Of a stretch of 9,124 bases of DNA, positions 1-5,997 are shown piece after piece. The translations under genes and the position numbers were made by a program. Numbering within the stretch: the stretch's first letter is position 1; each line of letters starts with the position of its first letter. Source of the DNA: Planctomycetaceae bacterium (GTDB taxonomy: Bacteria > Planctomycetota > Phycisphaerae > Phycisphaerales > SM1A02); assembly GCA_027488415.1 (NCBI GenBank), contig JAIYBS010000011.1, positions 1 through 9,124 on the forward strand. The letters run 5' to 3'. Under the pieces are notes generated by a model. The model made no database searches. It had not been told where the DNA came from and saw nothing but the letters and a program-made list of their open reading frames with translations.

Positions 1-1051
1 GGATGACCTCGCCGCCGAAGGTGCCGACGGCGACGCTCGGCCAGCCGACGAACTGGATCGCGGGCCATCCCTCGAACTGGAGGCGGACGCGGCTGCCGGG
101 AACGGCGGTCCCGTCGGCGCGAACCTCCCGGGACGTGATCAGCGGCATGTCCATGCCGTCGATCCACGCCTCGACGAAGCGGGCCTCGGTGTCGGGGATC
201 ACCACGCAGATCGAGGAGCCGGGCTTGAGGAAGGCGCCCTCGGTCACGGCGACGCTGAGCACGATGCCGTCGCGCGGGGCGGTGACGACCTGCTGCGAGG
301 ACTTGCTGATCAGGATGTCGACCGCCGCGATGTCGCGCTCGGCGGAGGCGACGTCAGACTCCGCGGCGCGGCGGCTCGCGTTGGTCGCCGAGATGGACGC
401 GTCGTAGTCGCGGCCGGTGCGCTCGAGGATCGCCTTCGACGCGGCGAGGTTCGCGCGCGCGCTGTCGTAGGCGAGCTTCGCGAGCTCGTAGTTGCGGCGG
501 GATACGTCGCCCGTCTCGACGAGCTGCGCCATGCGGCGCTCGTTGATCTGGTTCGTCTCGAAGACGAACTGCTCGCCGATCACGCGCTGCTGCGCGGCGT
601 CGATCGCCTGCGTCTTCGCGAGCTCGAGCGAGGCGACCTGCTGGTCGAGGTCGTCGATCCGCTGGCGCGCGGCGGCGCGGCGCGCGATCGCGGCATCGTG
701 CTGGAGGCGCAGGTTCGCGAGGAGGTTCGGGTCGTTGTCCTGGATCTCCGCGATCAGGTCGCCCTGCTTGACCGGCTGGTTCTCGACCACGTGCACGCGG
801 CGGACGCGGCCCTCGACGGGGGCGTCGATGTTCACGCGACGGTCGAGCGGGTTGAAGGCGATCACGCGCCCCGTGCCGCGCACCGACTGCTGCCACGGCA
901 GGAACACGCAGCCGAGCACCACGAGCACCGAGAACGCCGCGAGCGCGCGGGCGAGCACGCGGGTGCCGCGGGCGCTGCCTGCGAGCGCGATCGACGGGAG
1001 CGGCGGCGGGACCAGCTCGAGCACGGGCGCCCCGTGGTCTGGCTCATGCAT
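1..1051 (-). CDS. HlyD-family membrane fusion (periplasmic adaptor) protein, C-terminus cut by window edge
   Basis: The first 350 residues are visible; the frame is still open at the left edge. The protein is an adaptor that would link an inner-membrane ABC exporter to an outer-membrane channel. Seen in order: a cytoplasmic N-terminus rich in Pro; one membrane anchor at about residues 31-53 (LARALAAFSVLVVLGCVFLPW); the first half of a lipoyl-like barrel-sandwich domain at about 72-105 (NIDAPVEGRVRRVHVVENQP, then VKQGDLIAEI); a long helical coiled-coil hairpin at about 110-250 rich in Ala, Gln, Arg and Glu; the second lipoyl half at about 255-287 (VTAPRDGIVLS...GAFLKPGSSI); then the start of a beta-barrel domain. 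The ATG at 1051 overlaps the 3' end of the ABC gene by 8 nt and has a GAGGAG ribosome site 7 nt upstream, so the two genes are translationally linked. The family call is firm; the exported substrate is unknown. Confidence 0.93.
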   Translation of the reverse strand, partial: MHEPDHGAPVLELVPPPLPSIALAGSARGTRVLARALAAFSVLVVLGCVFLPWQQSVRGTGRVIAFNPLDRRVNIDAPVEGRVRRVHVVENQPVKQGDLIAEIQDNDPNLLANLRLQHDAAIARRAAARQRIDDLDQQVASLELAKTQAIDAAQQRVIGEQFVFETNQINERRMAQLVETGDVSRRNYELAKLAYDSARANLAASKAILERTGRDYDASISATNASRRAAESDVASAERDIAAVDILISKSSQQVVTAPRDGIVLSVAVTEGAFLKPGSSICVVIPDTEARFVEAWIDGMDMPLITSREVRADGTAVPGSRVRLQFEGWPAIQFVGWPSVAVGTFGGEVI

Positions 1052-3215
1052 GGCGGGACTCCTCGAAGGCATGCGTCATGCCGATCTCGATGGTGCGCGA
1101 GCAACGGGCGGCGACGCGCGGGTCGCGCGTCGCGACGATCACGGTCCACGGGTGCGGCGCGTCGATCAGGGCGCGCGCGAGGGCGTCGAGCGTGCCCTCG
1201 TGCCCGTCGAGCAGCTCGTCGAGCAGCAGCAGGCGCGGACGGTGCGCGAGGGCGCGCGCGGCGAGGAGCCGCGTGCGCTGGCGTCCGGCGAGCGGGAGTC
1301 CGCCGGTCACGAGCTGCGTGGAGAGGCCGTCGGGCAGCGAGCGGACGGTGTCCTGCAGGCCGACGGCCTCGATGGCGCGCTGCACCTCGCGCACGGGCAT
1401 CGAGGCGAGTCCCAGCCGCACGTTCTCGGCGATCGTGCCGCTGATGAGGTCGGTGCTCCGGAGGATGCACGCCTGCGAGCGCAGCGCCGCGAGGTCCCAG
1501 GTCCGCACCGGCACGCCGTCGACGGTGATCTCGCCCGCGAGCGGATTCCGCATGCCGAGCAGCAGCTCAAGCACCGAGCTGGTGCCCGAGCCGCGCGTCC
1601 CGAGGAGCGCCACGCGCTCGCCCGGCGCCACGCTGAAGGAGAGTCCCTCGAAGGTCGGCCGCCGGCCGAGTCGGGCATACGAGAGGTCGCGCACCTCGAC
1701 GCGCATGCCGCCCTCGCGCGCCTCGGCGACCTCGCCGCCCGAGCGCTCGAGGCGCAGGTCGACGAGGTGCCCGAGCTTGTCCATCGCGGCGACGGCGTCG
1801 TACCACGCCTCGAACTGCTTGCCGAGCTTCGAGATCGAGGCGACGATCGCCGAGACGATGATCTCGCTCGCCACGAGCTGGCCGAGCGTCAGCTGCTGGT
1901 TGAGCACCAGCCAGCCGCCGACCGCGAGCAGCGCCGTGGCGGCGACCACCTCGAGCGCCAGCAGGCTCGAGATCTGTCGGAGCAGGATCCGGAAGTGGTC
2001 GCGGCGCGCGTCGAGGTAGCCGCGCACCAGGTCGTCGGCCCGCGAGCGCGCGAGGTCGGTGCCGCCCGCTCCCTTGAAGACGCGCGGGTGCCGCGCGAGC
2101 TCCTCGAGCCAGTCGACGACCTCGTACTTGCGGCGCGACTCGCGCACGCTCGTGGCGACCGCGCGCCGGCCGCCGATCAGCACCACCGCCGCGAGCGCGA
2201 CAACGAGCGCGAGCGAGAAGGCCAGCAGGAACGGGTGGTAGAAGGCGAGGACCGTCAGCCCGATCGCCGCGCTCAGGACCAGGTTGATGCCCGTCAGGAG
2301 CAGCATCGACGCGCTCTTCTGCACCGTGATCACGTCGAGGAAGCGGTTGACGAGCTCCGGCGCATGGACGCCGTCGAGCGCCTCGAGGTCGACGTTCGGG
2401 AGCCGGTACGCGACGTCCGTCCCGAGCCGCACGAAGATCCGGCGCTGCACGACCTCGGCCACGACGTGCTGCAGGGCGCGCAGGGCGCCCGCGACGACGA
2501 GGCACACGAAGAGCACGGACGCGATGGCCACGAGTCCCTGGAGGAACGGCCCGCTCTGGGTACCGAAGCTCAGGTTGCTGATGAAGGCATTCACCGCGAG
2601 CGGGAGCGCCAGGTACAGGAGCCCGGTGATCGCGCTGAAGATCGCGATCGTCCAGAGCTCGGGCGCCTCCGGCCGCATGAGGGCGATGAGCCGCCGGACC
2701 GGGGAGACCTCTGCGTGGGCGTGGCCGCCGTGCCCGGCGGCCTCGTCGACGGTGCCCCCCGCGGGTGCGAGCGGCTGCACGAGGAGCACGTCGACGTCCT
2801 CCGCGGGACTCGAGGCGCCCGCGCGACGGGCGAGCTCGGCGCGCGACAGGGTGCGGAAACCCTCGTCCGGGCGCTCGGTGCTCCAGGCCCTCGCGCGGAA
2901 CGAGCCGTGGGAGGTCAGCGCGACCCACTCGCCTGCCTCCACGTCGTAGATCACGATCGGGAGGGACTCCCGCGCGAGCCACGCGGCGTCGGACACCCGC
3001 ATCCGGCGCGGCCACGTCGCAAGCCCGAACTTCGGCGCGGCGCGCATGATCGCCTCGATGGGCTGCTCGCCCTCGAGCCGGGAAAGCTCGTGCCGGTAAT
3101 CACCTTCCGGTGGCGCGGTCCCCGTCCTGCGGCACAGCTCCTCGAGAAGGCGCAGGGAGGAATCCGGGGACGGGCTGGCCGCTCCGGGGGAGAGATGGCC
3201 TGGGCTGGTCGGCAT
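1044..3215 (-). CDS. ABC exporter subunit (membrane domain fused to a degenerate nucleotide-binding domain), type I secretion-like
   Basis: 723 residues from the ATG at 3215. Residues about 18-118 form a soluble N-terminal domain resembling the inactive C39 peptidase-like domain of HlyB-type exporters (LPIVIYDVEAGEWVALTS at 85-102; no catalytic DCG Cys motif or His seen). A His-rich linker (GHGGHAHA, 161-168) follows, then an exporter membrane domain with about six helices at about 188-213, 225-247, 302-350 (two) and 416-458 (two). The nucleotide-binding domain spans about 504-705. Its fold motifs are recognisable but altered: Walker A GTRGSGTSS (539-547, Thr545 for Lys), Arg586 at the Q-loop, signature LAGRQ (642-646), Walker B LLLLDE (Glu667 kept), Arg697 at the H-loop. 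ATP hydrolysis by this subunit is doubtful; it may pair with another ABC subunit outside the window. A TTG start at 3251 would add 12 residues but lies against the terminator stem. Neither start has a clear ribosome site. Confidence 0.9.
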   Translation of the reverse strand: MPTSPGHLSPGAASPSPDSSLRLLEELCRRTGTAPPEGDYRHELSRLEGEQPIEAIMRAAPKFGLATWPRRMRVSDAAWLARESLPIVIYDVEAGEWVALTSHGSFRARAWSTERPDEGFRTLSRAELARRAGASSPAEDVDVLLVQPLAPAGGTVDEAAGHGGHAHAEVSPVRRLIALMRPEAPELWTIAIFSAITGLLYLALPLAVNAFISNLSFGTQSGPFLQGLVAIASVLFVCLVVAGALRALQHVVAEVVQRRIFVRLGTDVAYRLPNVDLEALDGVHAPELVNRFLDVITVQKSASMLLLTGINLVLSAAIGLTVLAFYHPFLLAFSLALVVALAAVVLIGGRRAVATSVRESRRKYEVVDWLEELARHPRVFKGAGGTDLARSRADDLVRGYLDARRDHFRILLRQISSLLALEVVAATALLAVGGWLVLNQQLTLGQLVASEIIVSAIVASISKLGKQFEAWYDAVAAMDKLGHLVDLRLERSGGEVAEAREGGMRVEVRDLSYARLGRRPTFEGLSFSVAPGERVALLGTRGSGTSSVLELLLGMRNPLAGEITVDGVPVRTWDLAALRSQACILRSTDLISGTIAENVRLGLASMPVREVQRAIEAVGLQDTVRSLPDGLSTQLVTGGLPLAGRQRTRLLAARALAHRPRLLLLDELLDGHEGTLDALARALIDAPHPWTVIVATRDPRVAARCSRTIEIGMTHAFEESRHA
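1059..1064 (-). promoter_or_regulatory. Ribosome binding site of the HlyD-family gene
   Basis: GAGGAG on the minus strand, 7 nt before the ATG at 1051. It lies inside the end of the ABC coding sequence and supports the overlapping start over the alternative ATG at 1047, which opens a different frame lacking HlyD features. Confidence 0.7.
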
Positions 3216-3226
3216 TCGGAAGATCA

Positions 3227-3251
3227 AGGATAGGCGACCAGCGGCACGCAA
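3227..3251 (-). promoter_or_regulatory. Weak candidate promoter for the ABC-HlyD operon
   Basis: TATCCT at 3232-3227 (4/6 to TATAAT) ends 11 nt before the ATG at 3215. The only -35-like element is TTGCGT at 3251-3246, with a short 13-nt spacer. If used, the transcript would start a few nt before the ATG and be nearly leaderless, which would fit the lack of a ribosome site. The terminator just upstream (3254-3283) implies that some start signal must lie here unless transcription reads through. Confidence 0.22.
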
Positions 3252-3253
3252 AG

Positions 3254-3283
3254 GGCGCCCGGAACCGAGGGGTTCCGGGCGCC
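3254..3283 (-). terminator. Intrinsic terminator of the 431-residue secreted-protein gene
   Basis: A perfect 13-bp GC-rich stem (arms 3254-3266 and 3271-3283) with a 4-nt loop, 40 nt after the stop codon at 3324. On the minus strand it is followed by CTTTGCG, so the T tract is short. It separates this gene from the ABC-HlyD operon. Confidence 0.75.
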
Positions 3284-3323
3284 TGGGACGCGTTGAGGAT
3301 TTCGCGGCAAGCGGCCGCCGGGC

Positions 3324-4619
3324 TCAGGGCTGGATGAACTCCGAGAAGTCGAAGTGCTCCCGGGCCAGCTCCTCGCCCGTCACGGCGTCTCGGACGATCA
3401 TGTCGAGCGAGGTCACGGTCTCCAGGTCGACGTCGTCGAGCCGGATGTCGTAGGTGCCGATCCCGTCCGCGGGGTCGATGACGAAGGGCACCGGCTGCGC
3501 CACCTTCGAGCCCGAGAGCTGCACCCAGAGCGTCTTGCCCTCTGGCGGGTAGAGCTGCCCGCGCCAGCGGAGCTGGCCGCGGTCCGCGCGCGCCGAGAAC
3601 CGGTCCGCGGAGACGATGATGCCCATCGAGGGGTGGTAGAGGGTCGGCACGTCGACCTCCACCGCGAACATCAGGTGCTCGCCGACGAGGTAGCCGACGA
3701 CGTTGACCTCGGTGCCGGCGGTGAGCGACTCGGCGAGGATGGCAGGCTCGACCTCCCTGCCCGCGACACCGATGATGCGGGTCTCCATGCGTGGGTCGCA
3801 ATTCAGCGTGACCAGCGCGTCGTTGACCACGAAGGACACCGGGGTCACGAGATCGCCCTTCTGCACGGAGCGCACCTTGCCGATGGTCACGTTCTCGGCA
3901 AGCTCGATGACGCAGCCCGTGTCCGGGATGCGGTACTCGTTGCCGGCGGCATCGACGTAGATCGTCCCCGAGGCCTTGAGGGTGCCGCCCGAGCTGTGCG
4001 GGTACCTCCACTGCGCGCGCGGCGGCAGCTGGAAGGGACTCGTCGGGTACTGGCCCTGCGCGTTGCGGATGCCGGAGCGGCCGAGGAAATCCGTCGGCAG
4101 CACGGCGCGGTGGCGGTTGTAGAGGGCGATCAGCATCCGGAAGTAGTTGTCCTCGATCACGCGCTGGGTCACGGGGCTGCGGTCAAGCTGGCCCACGGGG
4201 TTCGAGCGCGCCTCGGAGGTGCTGAAGAGCGAACGCACCGGCCCGGACCGAAGCGGTCCGCATTCCGGGCACGCGGGCGTGCTGACCAGGTCACGGCCGA
4301 CCGCGTTGACGTCGCTGAGGCGGTCGAAGTCCGCGGCAGTGATCGCGCCGAACGTGGCACCGTTGGCATCGATGACCTGCGTGCCCTCGACGCCGAAGAT
4401 CGTCCCGTTCAGCGTGGCCGGGATGTGAACGAGCCCGCCGACGGCGGTCAGGGTTCGCCCCGGGACGTCGATGTCCCAGAGCGGGGCTTCGGAGCCCCAG
4501 ATCTCGATGGGCACCTTCTGCGTGAGGGTGGTGCCGTTGTGGAGGACGGCTGTCTGGGCGGAGGCGCAGGCAGCGAAGAGCAGCGTGCTGGCGGCAATCG
4601 GTCGGGCGAGGCGGAACAT
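3324..4619 (-). CDS. Secreted protein of unknown function, 431 residues
   Basis: I do not recognise this family. The N-terminus is a Sec signal peptide (MFRLARPIAASTLLFAACASAQ) with a likely signal peptidase I site after ASA at residue 21. A lipobox reading at Cys18 (LFAAC) is weaker. The mature chain looks globular and beta-rich, with no membrane helix and no C-terminal sorting tail. It has four Cys: a CPEC pair at 117/120, and Cys236 and Cys274. A middle stretch at about 225-322 (GCVIELAENVTIG...KGDLVTPVSFVVND...GTEVNVVGYLVGEHLMFAVE) alternates short hydrophobic strands and could be an OB-like or beta-sandwich domain. The C-terminal 90 residues (WVQLSGSKVAQPVPFVIDPADGIGTYDIRL) look like another beta-sandwich. 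The start at 4619 is supported by AGAGAGG 6 nt upstream. It is a single-gene unit between two terminators and shares an upstream dyad with the neighbouring gene at 4867-5682. Confidence 0.85.
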   Translation of the reverse strand: MFRLARPIAASTLLFAACASAQTAVLHNGTTLTQKVPIEIWGSEAPLWDIDVPGRTLTAVGGLVHIPATLNGTIFGVEGTQVIDANGATFGAITAADFDRLSDVNAVGRDLVSTPACPECGPLRSGPVRSLFSTSEARSNPVGQLDRSPVTQRVIEDNYFRMLIALYNRHRAVLPTDFLGRSGIRNAQGQYPTSPFQLPPRAQWRYPHSSGGTLKASGTIYVDAAGNEYRIPDTGCVIELAENVTIGKVRSVQKGDLVTPVSFVVNDALVTLNCDPRMETRIIGVAGREVEPAILAESLTAGTEVNVVGYLVGEHLMFAVEVDVPTLYHPSMGIIVSADRFSARADRGQLRWRGQLYPPEGKTLWVQLSGSKVAQPVPFVIDPADGIGTYDIRLDDVDLETVTSLDMIVRDAVTGEELAREHFDFSEFIQP

Positions 4620-4625
4620 CTTGAA

Positions 4626-4632
4626 CCTCTCT
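4626..4632 (-). promoter_or_regulatory. Ribosome binding site of the 431-residue secreted-protein gene
   Basis: AGAGAGG on the minus strand, 6 nt before the ATG at 4619; it fixes the start so that the chain begins with a proper signal peptide. Confidence 0.7.
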
Positions 4633-4650
4633 TGAGATGCGCCCGCGGAA

Positions 4651-4670
4651 GATCGGCGTACGCGCCGATC
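4651..4670 (-). promoter_or_regulatory. 5'-leader hairpin
   Basis: A perfect 8-bp inverted repeat, GATCGGCG / CGCCGATC, with a 4-nt loop. It lies 31 nt before the ATG at 4619 and 18 nt upstream of its ribosome site. It could stabilise the mRNA 5' end or affect translation. The function is inferred; the repeat itself is exact. Confidence 0.45.
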
Positions 4671-4718
4671 GGCGGGAGCGGATGAACAGTGAATCCCGGA
4701 GGGGACACCAACAGGAAC

Positions 4719-4738
4719 GGATTTCTCTGGAGAAATCC
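4719..4738. promoter_or_regulatory. Palindromic operator-like dyad, copy 1 (perfect)
   Basis: GGATTTCTCTGGAGAAATCC has two exact 9-bp arms around a 2-nt centre. It sits 100 nt upstream of the ATG at 4619. A near-identical copy (18/20) lies upstream of the gene starting at 5682. The symmetry and length are typical of a dimeric regulator's site, though an RNA hairpin is also possible. CATATT at 4751-4746, a weak -10-like element, would put a transcription start at the edge of the dyad, but no matching -35 is seen. Confidence 0.55.
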
Positions 4739-4792
4739 ATCACGGAATATGTCGACTCTTGCGGGGCCGCGGCGCGCCACGCCGGAACACAA

Positions 4793-4821
4793 ACGCCCCT
4801 GGCCGTTCCGGCCAGGGGCGT
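4793..4821 (-). terminator. Intrinsic terminator of the 271-residue PEP-CTERM-like protein gene
   Basis: A 13-bp GC-rich stem (arms 4793-4805 and 4809-4821, no mismatch) with a 3-nt loop, 45 nt after the stop codon at 4867. On the minus strand it is followed by TTGTGTT, a usable T-rich tail. A smaller hairpin at 4831-4848 precedes it. Confidence 0.8.
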
Positions 4822-4830
4822 GGAGTGTGG

Positions 4831-4848
4831 CGCCGGCGTTGGCCGGCG
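4831..4848 (-). other. Second 3'-end hairpin next to the terminator
   Basis: CGCCGGC / GCCGGCG, a 7-bp stem with a 4-nt loop, between the stop codon at 4867 and the main terminator stem. It has no T tract of its own, so it is more likely a 3'-end protecting structure than a separate terminator. Confidence 0.4.
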
Positions 4849-4866
4849 AGATGCGCGGTGTGAGGA

Positions 4867-5682
4867 TCAGCGACGTCGGCGGATGCCGACCAGTCCCGCC
4901 GCCGCGAGGAGCGCGAGGGCACCCGGAGCGGGGACGATCGAGATCGAGCTGAGCTGGTACGTGCCGACCACGTCGGGCGTCGAGGCCCCGAAGGTGTTGT
5001 TCTGGTACTCGAAGTTGACCGCGAACGAGCTGATGCGCGAGAGGTCGATCACCTCGCCGGGATTGAACGTCACGAAGTCGGTGAAGTTCGCGACGAGATT
5101 GCCGTTGAGGCCATCGAACGCGGTGCCCGAGTATCCGAAGAACGTGTAGTTCGCCTGGATTCCGTTCGCGTCGATCAGCACGAGATCGAGGGTCAGGCCC
5201 TGGAAGAATGGGTCCGAGATGCCCGTCGAGCCGGTGAGGATGCCGTTGAGGCCGATTCCGTAGCCGTACGAGGTGAAGTCCATCGAGCTTCCGACCGCGG
5301 AGTTGTAGGTGAGGCTGTTCGTCGCCCTGTCGAGCTTGCCGCCGAAGTTGAAGTTCGCGGTGCCGGAGGCGGTGTCGATGATCGTTGACGAGTAGCGGTT
5401 GGACTTGTCGGCGGTGCTGAAGCCGCTGTCGGCGGTCGACTGCCACGCAGCGCGTGCGACTCGGTTGTTGCGAGAGTTCGCGACCGGCGCGATCGCGCCG
5501 TTGGCCGCGGAGGTCACCGCGCCGGAGTCGACGGCGGTCGCCACGAGCGAACCACCGGCAAGCGCGACCTGGCCGACGGAGTCGAAGCTGTCGATGACGA
5601 TGCCTGCGTTGGCAGCGGTCGTGACGGCGACCGAGGCGAGGGCGAGCGAAGCGGTGCGATGAACGAAACGGGTGGTGCGCAT
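4867..5682 (-). CDS. Secreted PEP-CTERM-like sorting protein, 271 residues, function unknown
   Basis: The start is the ATG at 5682, with a near-ideal AAAGGAG 6 nt before it; the frame stays open upstream to 5880 but without a ribosome site or signal peptide. Residues 1-26 are a Sec signal peptide with a cleavage site after ANA (ASVAVTTAANA-GI). The mature chain has no Cys and is rich in Gly, Ser, Thr, Asn and Ala with beta-strand-like stretches (FNFGGKLDRATNSLTYNS; LTLDLVLIDANGIQANYTFF), like many extracellular or surface proteins. The last 22 residues (250-271) begin VPAPGALALL, continue with a short hydrophobic helix and end IRRRR. This is the three-part PEP-CTERM-like plan seen in planctomycetes and predicted to be handled by an exosortase/archaeosortase-type enzyme, which is not in this window. 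The export and sorting call is good; the role of the main domain is unknown. Confidence 0.88.
   Translation of the reverse strand: MRTTRFVHRTASLALASVAVTTAANAGIVIDSFDSVGQVALAGGSLVATAVDSGAVTSAANGAIAPVANSRNNRVARAAWQSTADSGFSTADKSNRYSSTIIDTASGTANFNFGGKLDRATNSLTYNSAVGSSMDFTSYGYGIGLNGILTGSTGISDPFFQGLTLDLVLIDANGIQANYTFFGYSGTAFDGLNGNLVANFTDFVTFNPGEVIDLSRISSFAVNFEYQNNTFGASTPDVVGTYQLSSISIVPAPGALALLAAAGLVGIRRRR
4870..4935 (-). other. C-terminal PEP-CTERM-like sorting signal (VPAPG type)
   Basis: Encodes VPAPGALALL, a hydrophobic run, then four Arg directly before the stop. It matches the tail encoded at 8604-8669 in motif, length (22 residues) and final RRRR. Confidence 0.75.
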
Positions 5683-5688
5683 CTGAAA

Positions 5689-5695
5689 CTCCTTT
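5689..5695 (-). promoter_or_regulatory. Ribosome binding site of the 271-residue protein gene
   Basis: AAAGGAG on the minus strand, 6 nt before the ATG at 5682. It decides the start against the longer in-frame reading from 5880. Confidence 0.85.
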
Positions 5696-5714
5696 GATGG
5701 ACACACGGGTGAAG

Positions 5715-5787
5715 CCCCCTGCGTTGGGGGGAGGACTCGCCGACTCCGTCGGCGTGCGGCCCATTTCCGTTCCGGTCCAACGACCGG
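5715..5787 (-). promoter_or_regulatory. Structured 5' leader with three hairpins
   Basis: Part of the 315-nt gene-free region 5683-5997. Three exact inverted repeats follow one another: CCCCC/GGGGG at 5715-5719/5726-5730, CGCCGAC/GTCGGCG at 5738-5744/5748-5754 (3-nt loop), and CCGGTC/GACCGG at 5772-5777/5782-5787 (4-nt loop). They lie in the untranslated leader of the gene starting at 5682. I cannot match them to a known riboswitch class. A stabilising or regulatory leader is possible, as is chance in GC-rich DNA for the shortest stems. Confidence 0.4.
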
Positions 5788-5798
5788 CCCTCCATGTC

Positions 5799-5818
5799 GG
5801 ACTTCTCTGCAGAAATCC
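5799..5818. promoter_or_regulatory. Palindromic operator-like dyad, copy 2
   Basis: GGACTTCTCTGCAGAAATCC matches copy 1 (4719-4738) at 18 of 20 positions, with one base changed in each arm. It lies 117 nt upstream of the ATG at 5682, comparable to the 100 nt of copy 1. A further half-site-like GAGAAATC occurs at 5829-5836, followed at 5837-5843 by GAAATCC. Confidence 0.5.
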
Positions 5819-5852
5819 GGCCACGCTAGAGAAATCGAAATCCGTGCTGGGG

Positions 5853-5863
5853 ATCCATCACGG
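5853..5863. repeat. 11-bp repeat shared with 4735-4745
   Basis: ATCCATCACGG is identical at 5853-5863 and 4735-4745. At the second place it overlaps the right arm of the perfect dyad; here it lies 35 nt beyond dyad copy 2. Both are upstream of minus-strand genes, so the two upstream regions share more than the dyad alone. Confidence 0.5.
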
Positions 5864-5891
5864 TGGGCCGCAAAGATCAAGGAGGAAGCAG

Positions 5892-5921
5892 CTCATAACG
5901 TCCTAGAACAACAGTTGCCAA
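5892..5921 (-). promoter_or_regulatory. Candidate sigma70-type promoter for the 271-residue protein gene
   Basis: TTGGCA at 5921-5916 (5/6 to TTGACA), an 18-nt spacer, and TATGAG at 5897-5892 (4/6 to TATAAT), in a locally AT-richer stretch directly behind the terminator at 5926-5965. A start near 5885 would give a leader of about 200 nt that holds the dyad and the three hairpins. The -35 overlaps the terminator's T-rich tail. Confidence 0.35.
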
Positions 5922-5925
5922 TAAA

Positions 5926-5965
5926 CAATGTGCGGACGCACCTTTTTCGGGTGGTCCGCGCATTG
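5926..5965 (-). terminator. Intrinsic terminator of the cytochrome gene
   Basis: A long hairpin: arms 5926-5937 and 5954-5965 pair over 12 positions with one mismatch, then one bulged base (5938), then 5939-5942 with 5950-5953, and a 7-nt loop. On the minus strand it is followed by TTTATT. It starts 32 nt after the stop codon at 5998. Confidence 0.78.
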
Positions 5966-5997
5966 CCCTGTGGATCAAGCCCCAAGCAAACAAACGA

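Noticed and set aside
492..3233. A very long open frame on the plus strand (over 900 codons), opposite the HlyD and ABC genes
   Set aside because: Its product is a low-complexity Arg/Ala/Glu/Asp-rich chain with no motifs. It is the antisense shadow of GC-rich codons, while the minus-strand frames carry clear ABC and HlyD motifs.
4564..4569. Lipoprotein reading of the 431-residue protein at Cys18
   Set aside because: LFAAC has Phe at -3, and a good signal peptidase I site (ASA-Q) follows a few residues later, so plain secretion is preferred, though not proven.
3354..4685. A plus-strand open frame opposite the 431-residue secreted protein
   Set aside because: It has no ribosome site, signal peptide or recognisable domain; it is the shadow of the minus-strand gene.
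5808..5823. A sigma54-like -24/-12 element on the minus strand (TGGC, N9, TGCA)
   Set aside because: The GG-GC spacing fits, but several consensus bases differ, and the match coincides with the shared dyad whose other copy has no such element. Probably chance.
5683..5880. N-terminal extension of the 271-residue protein by an upstream in-frame start at 5880
   Set aside because: It would bury the Sec signal peptide inside the protein and ignore the near-ideal AAAGGAG before 5682; it also covers the conserved dyad and leader hairpins.
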